Shown here: piece after piece, positions 58,510 to 64,000 of the stretch | How positions within the stretch are numbered: the first letter of the stretch is position 1 | Layout: each line of letters starts with the position of its first letter | DNA from: Rhizobium sp. NXC24 | Lineage (GTDB): Bacteria; Pseudomonadota; Alphaproteobacteria; Rhizobiales; Rhizobiaceae | Assembly (NCBI RefSeq): GCF_002944315.1 | Contig: NZ_CP024311.1 | Span: 3,664,501 to 3,728,500, forward strand | DNA: 64,000 bases | Reading direction: 5' to 3' | Made by a program: the position numbers and the translations under genes | Notes under the pieces: model-generated | Seen by the model: the letters and a program-made list of their open reading frames with translations, nothing else | Databases searched by the model: none | What the model was told of the DNA's origin: nothing

Positions 58510-59397
58510 CTTATTGCCTTCGGCCAGCAATCGTGCCTCGTGCAGCAAAGCGGAGACAAGCGGCGTAAACGGTTCGCGATGGGTGGCCACCAGGCCGACG
58601 AGATGCTCCGCCTCCGGCTCCGTGATGGGGATCTTATGAATATCGGCCGGAAAGCCGAAGGAATCGGCGATATTCTTCGGCATGATGCTCGCCCAGCGTC
58701 CGGTCTGGACATGGGAAAACAGCACGATCATCGAATTGGATTCCAGCGTCGGCCGGGCGGTCGCGCCGGCTTCGCCGAGATGCCGGTTGATGATCCGGCG
58801 GTTCTGCATATCGGCCGTCAATAGACAAAGCCGAAGATCGCCCACTTCCTTCCACGTCACACTTGTGCGCTCGGCCAGCGGGCTGCCGGCGGCCGTTATC
58901 AGATGATAGCGCTCGGCATAAAGCGGCACGCTGGTGACGCGGCCGAGCGGCTCGTTTTCCAGATAGGTGATGCCGGCATCGATCTCGAGGTTTTCAAGCA
59001 GGCTCAGCACCTGCAGCGAATTGCGCGAGGTAATGGAGAAGGTGACGTCGGGATGCCGCTCCTGAAACGGCGCGGTGATCTTCTGCACCATGGCAAGCGC
59101 CGTCGGAATGGCGGCGATGCGGAGATGGCCGGCAAGCCCCTTGCGCGCAGCCCGCATTTCCTCGCGCATGGTTCTGGTATCGCCGACGATGCGTCGCGCC
59201 CATTCCAGCACCCGCTGGCCCTCCGGCGTGAGCCCCTGAAAGCGCGAGCCGCGGCTGACGAGCATGACGCCGAGCTGATCCTCCAACTGCCTGATCGCCG
59301 CCGACAATGTCGGCTGCGTCACCCCGCATTCCTCCGCAGCACGGCCGAAATGCTTCTGGTTGGCAAGCGCGATGAAGAATTCCAGCTTATCGATCAT
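58501..59397 (-). CDS. LysR-family regulator of the formate dehydrogenase operon
   Basis: 298 aa. The winged helix-turn-helix is at residues 1-60 (FFIALANQKHFGRAAEECGVTQPTLSAAIRQLE) and the periplasmic-binding-like effector domain follows (about 90-290). It lies directly upstream of fdsG on the same strand, as FdsR-type regulators of formate dehydrogenase do in other Proteobacteria, so a formate- or molybdate-related effector is likely. CAGGAGAG precedes the ATG. Confidence 0.88.
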   Translation of the reverse strand: MIDKLEFFIALANQKHFGRAAEECGVTQPTLSAAIRQLEDQLGVMLVSRGSRFQGLTPEGQRVLEWARRIVGDTRTMREEMRAARKGLAGHLRIAAIPTALAMVQKITAPFQERHPDVTFSITSRNSLQVLSLLENLEIDAGITYLENEPLGRVTSVPLYAERYHLITAAGSPLAERTSVTWKEVGDLRLCLLTADMQNRRIINRHLGEAGATARPTLESNSMIVLFSHVQTGRWASIMPKNIADSFGFPADIHKIPITEPEAEHLVGLVATHREPFTPLVSALLHEARLLAEGNKSR

Positions 59398-59533
59398 TTA
59401 ACTCTCCTGAATGCGAGAGTTAAACGGGCCAGGGCATCAGCGCAACATTGGAAAATAGAAGTGAGGCATTGGGGCGGTTCACCGCACTCCTCCAGCAATC
59501 ACACCCCGTCTCTGCCTCTGAAGGCGCAAGTAA

Positions 59534-59574
59534 GAATGCAGCCGGAAAGGCTTTCGCCAAATCCGGCTGCATTC
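59534..59574. terminator. Strong 13-base hairpin between the LysR gene and a small gene
   Basis: GAATGCAGCCGGA (59534-59546) pairs perfectly with TCCGGCTGCATTC (59562-59574), loop with an inner GGC/GCC. It lies downstream of the small minus-strand gene and probably ends its transcript, though the T tract is weak. Confidence 0.65.
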
Positions 59575-59622
59575 ACTAGCTTCTACTGCCGTCGTCGGAA
59601 ATCGTGCCCCTCCGAAAATTCC

Positions 59623-59838
59623 CTAGAGAGCGGTCTCGCCACCAGCCGATGAGCGCTCAATGAAAACGCGAGGGATAAACGGTATCGCATCCTGTTCGGC
59701 AGAGGCAGCATTTCTCGCACGGGCCGTTTTTTCCAGAAGTTTCGCAAAGTCGCTCAACGATACGCGATCGGCACGGAGCATCTGGCGGATCATCGGATCT
59801 CGCAGAACTTCCGAAATCGTCATTTCACTATTCTGCAC
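59623..59838 (-). CDS. Small protein of unknown function
   Basis: 71 aa starting with GTG 59838; GGAGG lies at normal distance upstream, which supports translation. The N-terminal half is helical and polar (ISEVLRDPMIRQMLRADRVSLSDFAKLLEKTA), the C-terminal half is less ordered. I recall similar short proteins in other rhizobia but no function. It has its own terminator hairpin and an AT-rich upstream region. Confidence 0.68.
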   Translation of the reverse strand: MQNSEMTISEVLRDPMIRQMLRADRVSLSDFAKLLEKTARARNAASAEQDAIPFIPRVFIERSSAGGETAL

Positions 59839-59943
59839 GGCCTATCCTCCTTTTATCTTATAAGGGAGTATTAGCGGCCTTGCATAACACTGTCATGTCA
59901 GGCAGTTGACGATACGATGATGAATTGAAGGCCAAAACGAGGC

Positions 59944-59959
59944 TTCGGAAATTTCCGAA
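59944..59959. promoter_or_regulatory. 16-base perfect palindrome
   Basis: TTCGGAAATTTCCGAA lies 105 bases upstream of the small gene and 58 bases after the ArsR-type stop. The size suits a dimeric regulator's binding site. No specific regulator can be named. Confidence 0.4.
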
Positions 59960-60017
59960 TAAACGCAGAGGCCAGTCGGCAGTCGCGGCTCAAGCCTGAC
60001 AGCCCGAGGAGGACGTT

Positions 60018-60356
60018 TCAGCAATCGCCCGTGCAGAAGATTTTTTGCAGCGAATTGATTGCGGCGCAGATTTCAGAACTGGCGACAGCATAATAGATGA
60101 GCCGGCCTTCGCGACGCGTATCGACCAGCTTTTCCAGGCGAAGCCGCGCCAGATGCTGAGAAACCACCGCCTGCTGCAGACCGAGCAACCCCTCGATCTC
60201 CGTAACGGTCTTTTCGCCAGTGGCCAGCATAAAGAGGATGATCAGCCGCGTCTCGTGCGACAGAGCCTTCAACAAAATGCTCGCCCGCCGGGCCTCCGCC
60301 GTCAGTTCCTCGACATTATGCTCGGCGGCACCGCCAGGCGGTGGAGACAGCGACAT
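60018..60356 (-). CDS. ArsR/SmtB-family transcriptional regulator
   Basis: 112 aa. The wHTH runs about residues 22-95 (SILLKALSHETRLIILFMLATGEKTVTEIEGLLGLQQAVVSQHLARLRLEKLV). It resembles the BigR/SqrR persulfide-sensing group in its central part, but the only cysteines are near the C-terminus (SEICAAINSLQKIFCTGDC), so the sensing pair of that group is not fully present. The A/T palindrome ATAATATTAT (60396-60405) about 40 bases upstream is a candidate self-operator. It is not next to arsenic or sulfide genes. Confidence 0.85.
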   Translation of the reverse strand: MSLSPPPGGAAEHNVEELTAEARRASILLKALSHETRLIILFMLATGEKTVTEIEGLLGLQQAVVSQHLARLRLEKLVDTRREGRLIYYAVASSEICAAINSLQKIFCTGDC

Positions 60357-60457
60357 AGGATGGCCTCTAGTGATAACTCACATAGAGATATGTTTATAAT
60401 ATTATGAATCCATAAGCTGGTTCAAAAGGTCGCAGAACACCAAAAAAGGTCCGATTA

Positions 60458-61231
60458 TCAGCAGATAAGCTGTCCTCCGTTGATCTCGATCACTTGGCCG
60501 GTGATGTAGCCCGAGAGCGTTGGCGCGGCGAGGAAGAGATAGGCAGGCGCGCAATCCTCCGCTGTGCCCAGACGCTGTAACGGGATCGACCGGCGGGTCT
60601 GTTCGAGTTTTTCCTTCGACGAATACCGCTCGTGGAAATCGGTGGCGATGGTTCCCGGCGATACGCAATTCACCCGGATCCCGTCCGGCGCCAGCTCGCG
60701 CGCCAAAGCCTTCGAGTAGGTGGCAACGAAAGCCTTGGAGGCGGAATAGATCGCCGACCCAGGACTGCCGCCGGTCAAAGCCGAGATCGAGACCGTATTG
60801 ACGATCGCCGCCTGCCCGGCCGCCCGCAACAGCGGCAACAGCGCCCTGGTCACCTCGACGACCGAGGTCTGGTTGAGCTGGACAATCCGGTCATACCACT
60901 CGTCGGTCAATTCGCCGGCCGGAAAGCGGCCGACCATGGTACCGGCATTGTTGACCAGCACATCGATGCGGTCGAACACATCAGCGGCGGCGAGAGCAAA
61001 GTCCCTGGTGCCGCTTTCACTGGTGAAATCAGCGGGAACGAGAAAGGCGCGACGATCGAGTTCGGCCTCCAACAGAAAATCCGGCAGCTCACGGCCGGGG
61101 TCGCGGCCGACATGGACGAGAACGCGCGCACTGCAATCGAGAAACTGCCGCGCCACCTCCAGCCCGATGCCACGGCCGGCGCCGGTGACGACGACATTGC
61201 GATTTTCGAATAGCTTCGGATGAAACACCAT
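60458..61231 (-). CDS. SDR-family NAD(P)-dependent oxidoreductase
   Basis: 257 aa classical short-chain dehydrogenase. The cofactor loop is TGAGRGIG, followed by NNAG, and the catalytic Ser plus YSASK (Tyr-x-x-x-Lys); the C-terminus ends in ITGQVIEINGGQ. Annotations in relatives are usually 3-oxoacyl-ACP reductase-like or sugar dehydrogenase, but the substrate is not evident. GGGGAGG precedes the ATG. Divergent from glpR. Confidence 0.9.
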   Translation of the reverse strand: MVFHPKLFENRNVVVTGAGRGIGLEVARQFLDCSARVLVHVGRDPGRELPDFLLEAELDRRAFLVPADFTSESGTRDFALAAADVFDRIDVLVNNAGTMVGRFPAGELTDEWYDRIVQLNQTSVVEVTRALLPLLRAAGQAAIVNTVSISALTGGSPGSAIYSASKAFVATYSKALARELAPDGIRVNCVSPGTIATDFHERYSSKEKLEQTRRSIPLQRLGTAEDCAPAYLFLAAPTLSGYITGQVIEINGGQLIC

Positions 61232-61326
61232 GACCTCCCCAATGTGCAGAATCCGCGCGTCGGCAATTGCGGAATTTTCACTTTATCATATGATGACGAA
61301 AAAACGAAAGAAAGGGAGCGTCGACA

Positions 61327-62100
61327 ATGTTCCTATCCGGACGCCAGACGGAGATTCTGGAAATCGCCAAGGCTGAGGGGCGCGTGCTGGTGGAGGAACT
61401 GGCGCTGCGTTTTTCGGTAACGCCACAAACCATCCGCAAGGATTTGAACGATCTCTGTGACGGCCGCGTTCTATCGCGCGTCCACGGTGGCGCGATCTTT
61501 CCCGGCGGTACGGAAAACGTCAAATACGAAGCGCGCCGCTCCATCGCCGCCCCTGAAAAGCAGGCGATCGGCCGCGCCGCCGCCGGCTTGATCCCCAACA
61601 ACACCTCTCTTTTCATCAATATCGGCACCACCACGGAAGCAGTCGGCGAGGCGCTCCTCGGCCATCACGAATTGATGGTCATCACCAATAACATCAACGT
61701 TGCCAATAAGTTACGTATTTTCCCGTCGATCGAAGTGGTTATCGCGGGCGGCGTCGTGCGCGGCTCGGATGGCGGCATCGTCGGGGAAGCCGCGGTCGAT
61801 TTTATCAGGCAATTCAAGGTGGACTACGCCATCATCGGGACTTCGGCTGTCGACGCCGACGGCGCGCTTTTGGATTTCGATTTCCGCGAAGTGAAAGTGG
61901 CGCAGGCAATCATTGCCAATGCCCGCCATGTCATCCTGGTGGCCGACAGCACCAAGTTCGAACGCACCGCTCCGGTGCGCATCGGCCATCTCTCGCAAGT
62001 CCATACTTTCGTTACCGACGAATGTCGCGTCGAATCCGTCCGCGCCGCCGCGGCGGAACACGGCGTTCGCCTGTTGGAAACCTCGCGCCGCCAGAATTGA
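61327..62100 (+). CDS. glpR: DeoR-family glycerol-3-phosphate regulon repressor
   Basis: 257 aa. The DeoR wHTH is residues 3-57 (SGRQTEILEIAKAEGRVLVEELALRFSVTPQTIRKDLNDL) and the sugar-phosphate sensor domain follows (IGTTTEAVGEALL, VGEAAVDFIRQFKVDYAIIGTSAVD). Located directly before glpD, so it most likely represses it until glycerol-3-phosphate is present. An AAACGAAA-type site lies just upstream (61296-61309). Confidence 0.9.
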   Translation: MFLSGRQTEILEIAKAEGRVLVEELALRFSVTPQTIRKDLNDLCDGRVLSRVHGGAIFPGGTENVKYEARRSIAAPEKQAIGRAAAGLIPNNTSLFINIGTTTEAVGEALLGHHELMVITNNINVANKLRIFPSIEVVIAGGVVRGSDGGIVGEAAVDFIRQFKVDYAIIGTSAVDADGALLDFDFREVKVAQAIIANARHVILVADSTKFERTAPVRIGHLSQVHTFVTDECRVESVRAAAAEHGVRLLETSRRQN

Positions 62101-62112
62101 TCCTCACATCGC

Positions 62113-62180
62113 TTTCGTCACGAAACGTTCGTTTGACATTCGGATTGATTTCGTTTTAGATGAATCAATTTTCGAATTTT
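62113..62180. promoter_or_regulatory. Candidate GlpR operator cluster before glpD
   Basis: TTTCGTCACGAAA (62113-62125) is a perfect palindrome, AAACGTTCGTTT (62123-62134) overlaps it, and TTTCGTTTT (62149-62157) and TTTTCGAA (62169-62176) follow. The same half-site (ACGAAA) occurs twice upstream of glpR. Confidence 0.5.
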
Positions 62181-62217
62181 CCATTTCCCAAAATGGCAGA
62201 CCTTTTCGGAGGGGCGG

Positions 62218-63729
62218 GTGAGCGAGCAGATTTACGACATTTTCGTTATCGGCGGCGGCATCAACGGCTGCGGCATAGCTCGTGACGCTGCCGGACGCGG
62301 CTACAAGGTGGCGCTTGCGGAAATGAATGATTTCGCCTCCGGCACATCGTCCGGGGCGACCAAGCTCATCCACGGCGGCCTGCGCTACCTCGAACATTAT
62401 GAATTCCGCCTGGTGCGCGAGTCGCTGATGGAGCGTGAAGTGCTCTGGGCGATGGCGCCGCACATCATCTGGCCGATGCGTTTCGTCCTGCCTTACCACA
62501 AGGGCGGCATCCGCCCGGCCTGGTTGATCCGCCTCGGCCTCTTCCTCTATGATCATCTCGGTGGCCGCAAGCTGCTGCCGCCGACCGCGACGCTGGACAT
62601 GAAGAGGGACCCGGCGGGAAAACCGCTGAAGGCGTTGTTTACCAAGGCTTTCGAATATTCCGACGGCTGGGTGGACGATGCGCGCATGGTCGTGCTCAAC
62701 GCCCGCGACGCGGCCGATCGCGGCGCCACGATCATGCCGCGGACCAAGGTAATTTCCGCTCGTCGCGAAGGGGTCACCTGGACGATTGAAACACAGGACA
62801 CCGTCACCGGCGAGAAGCGCACGTTCCAGTCGCGCATGCTCATCAATGCCGCCGGTCCCTGGGTCGACCATGTCCTGTCCGACGCCTTCGGCAAGAACCA
62901 GGTGCACAATGTCCGCCTGGTGCAGGGCAGCCATATCATCGTCCGCAAAAAGTTCGACGATCCTCGCGCCTATTTCTTCCAAAATCCAGATAACCGCATC
63001 ATCTTCGCCATCCCCTATGAACAGGATTTCACCCTTATCGGCACGACGGATCGCGACTACAAGGATGATCCGAAGGATGTGAAGATTTCCGACGAGGAAA
63101 CCACCTATCTCTGCAGCGCCGCCAGCGAATATTTCAAGGAGCCGGTCCGGCGCGAGGACATCGTCTGGTCCTATTCCGCCGTACGTCCGCTCTATGACGA
63201 CGGCGCTTCCAAGGCGCAGGAAGCGACGCGCGATTATGTGCTGAAGGTCGAAGGCGCCGAGGGACAGGCGCCGTTGCTCAACGTTTTCGGGGGCAAGCTC
63301 ACCACCTATCGCCGCCTTAGCGAACATGCGCTGGAAAAGATCGGAGAGGTCATCGGCCTCAAGGGAACGCCATGGACGGCCAAGAGCTCCCTTCCGGGCG
63401 GCGATTTTCCGGTTCGCGGCTACGAGGCCGAGGTCGCCAAGCTGAAGGCACGTTATCCCTTCCTCGCCGACCCGCATGCCCGCCGGCTGGTGCGCCGATA
63501 TGGCACCCGCGCCGCTATGCTCCTTGGAGAGGCGAAGACCGCGGCCGATCTCGGCCGCAGCTTCGGCAGCGATCTCTATGAAGCGGAAGTCCGCTATCTC
63601 ATGGCGCATGAATGGGCCTATACCGCCGCCGACGTCCTTTGGCGTCGCTCGAAGAAAGGCCTCTATCTCTCGAAGGATGAAGCCGCCGCGCTGGATGATT
63701 ATATGGCCGGCACGCGCGTTCATGCTTAG
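62218..63729 (+). CDS. glpD: Glycerol-3-phosphate dehydrogenase (aerobic, FAD)
   Basis: 503 aa membrane-associated flavoenzyme that oxidises glycerol-3-phosphate to DHAP and feeds electrons to quinone. The FAD-binding N-terminus is DIFVIGGGINGCGIARDAAGRG; GTSSGATKLIHGGLRYLE and the C-terminal DAO_C domain follow. GTG start at 62218 with GGAGGGG upstream. Second gene after glpR; the rest of the glycerol regulon (glpK, transporter) is not in the window. Confidence 0.95.
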   Translation: MSEQIYDIFVIGGGINGCGIARDAAGRGYKVALAEMNDFASGTSSGATKLIHGGLRYLEHYEFRLVRESLMEREVLWAMAPHIIWPMRFVLPYHKGGIRPAWLIRLGLFLYDHLGGRKLLPPTATLDMKRDPAGKPLKALFTKAFEYSDGWVDDARMVVLNARDAADRGATIMPRTKVISARREGVTWTIETQDTVTGEKRTFQSRMLINAAGPWVDHVLSDAFGKNQVHNVRLVQGSHIIVRKKFDDPRAYFFQNPDNRIIFAIPYEQDFTLIGTTDRDYKDDPKDVKISDEETTYLCSAASEYFKEPVRREDIVWSYSAVRPLYDDGASKAQEATRDYVLKVEGAEGQAPLLNVFGGKLTTYRRLSEHALEKIGEVIGLKGTPWTAKSSLPGGDFPVRGYEAEVAKLKARYPFLADPHARRLVRRYGTRAAMLLGEAKTAADLGRSFGSDLYEAEVRYLMAHEWAYTAADVLWRRSKKGLYLSKDEAAALDDYMAGTRVHA

Positions 63730-63743
63730 GCAGGCACGGCGCT

Positions 63744-63846
63744 CCAGAGCAATTCCAGCAAAAGTGCGAAACGGTGTTGCATCCGGAATTGCTTGAAAAC
63801 AAGAGATAGAGTACTTCCGTGGTTCGAAGAAACACGGATACTCTAG
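63744..63846. repeat. Palindromic intergenic repeat, copy 2
   Basis: Same block order as 12593-12700: CCAGAGC at the left, AATTCC...GGAATT inside, and CTCTAG at the right end. The right end overlaps the stop codon region of soxR. Confidence 0.72.
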
Positions 63847-64000
63847 GGATCCAGCAGACGCGGCCCAGGCCCCTCTTCTGACAGCACATCCCAGGGATTG
63901 CGCAAGGGGCAGGTCTGCATCGAGAGACAGCCGCAGCCGATGCAGCCGTCGAGTTGATCCCGCAGGCCCTGCAGCCGCTTGATCCTTTTGTCGAGATCAT
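63843..64000 (-). CDS. soxR: SoxR redox-sensing regulator, C-terminal part only
   Basis: Only the last 51 residues are in the window; the 5' part lies beyond the right edge. The diagnostic [2Fe-2S] cysteine block [12 protein letters not shown] is followed by [19 protein letters not shown], the usual SoxR C-terminus. SoxR is a MerR-family activator that responds to redox-cycling compounds. Its stop codon overlaps the end of the intergenic repeat. Confidence 0.85.
   Translation of the reverse strand, partial: DLDKRIKRLQGLRDQLDGCIGCGCLSMQTCPLRNPWDVLSEEGPGPRLLDP

Overview
The window looks like core chromosome of a Rhizobium-group alphaproteobacterium (Hyphomicrobiales). The evidence is the high-GC coding style, the aerobic cobaltochelatase pair cobS/cobT, an ALAS-type hemA, the aroK-aroB-CorC cluster, the arginase/ornithine aminotransferase pair with an AsnC-type regulator, TamA/TamB, and copies of palindromic intergenic repeats like those scattered through rhizobial genomes. 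No plasmid replication, nodulation or phage structural genes were seen.

Layout. 1-10.2 kb holds envelope and housekeeping genes: a YdcF-like fragment, plsC, a ChaC-like cyclotransferase, a DUF2125 protein, tyrC-hisC (overlapping), a methyltransferase, gloB with a cupin, a secreted esterase, a drug/metabolite exporter and a DUF3108 protein. 10.3-12.6 kb holds rpmB with a good promoter and terminator, then a queuosine-precursor transporter whose start codon sits in a preQ1-I-like hairpin/tail structure, then a phytase-like lipoprotein. 12.7-16.6 kb holds cobT, cobS and a J-domain protein. 16.7-24.1 kb holds bolA, then aroK-aroB-CorC (overlapping ATGA junctions), then a tiny membrane ORF coupled to xerD, accA, a YafK-type L,D-transpeptidase and a TusA-like protein. 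24.2-28.2 kb holds a His-rich COG0523 GTPase, a D,D-carboxypeptidase, an M20 amidohydrolase and tRNA-Arg(CCT).

28.2-31.0 kb is a small accessory patch directly downstream of the tRNA. It has two convergent unknown membrane-anchored proteins, a BrnT/BrnA toxin-antitoxin pair whose toxin start region is frameshifted, and a P-loop kinase-like gene. 31.0-35.8 kb returns to core genes: a BON protein, dxr, a serine/threonine dehydratase-like enzyme, a LysE exporter and hemA. 36-39.7 kb is a coxS-coxL-coxM operon of the form II (AYRGAGR) type. 40-46.9 kb holds a glycine-zipper lipoprotein and the tamA-tamB outer-membrane assembly pair.

47-50.5 kb is arginine catabolism (AsnC regulator divergent from rocF-rocD) plus an orphan cheW. 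50.5-59.4 kb is a complete soluble NAD-dependent formate dehydrogenase locus transcribed leftward: LysR regulator, fdsG, fdsB, fdsA, fdhD, fdsD and an OFA-type MFS transporter, with a perfect inverted repeat just upstream of fdsG that fits a LysR-type operator. 59.6-61.2 kb holds a small unknown protein, an ArsR-type regulator and an SDR oxidoreductase. 61.3-63.7 kb is glpR-glpD with repeated TTTCGTTT/AAACGAAA-like sites. The window ends in the 3' part of soxR.

Functional links: fds with the OFA transporter should couple formate uptake to NADH production; the rocF-rocD pair turns arginine into glutamate semialdehyde; TamA-TamB forms one envelope-spanning machine. I did not find a clearly new multi-gene defence or biosynthetic system. 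The best leads are the preQ1-like leader, the frameshifted brnTA in the tRNA-adjacent patch, the unknown membrane pair beside it, and several unassigned palindromic control sites.
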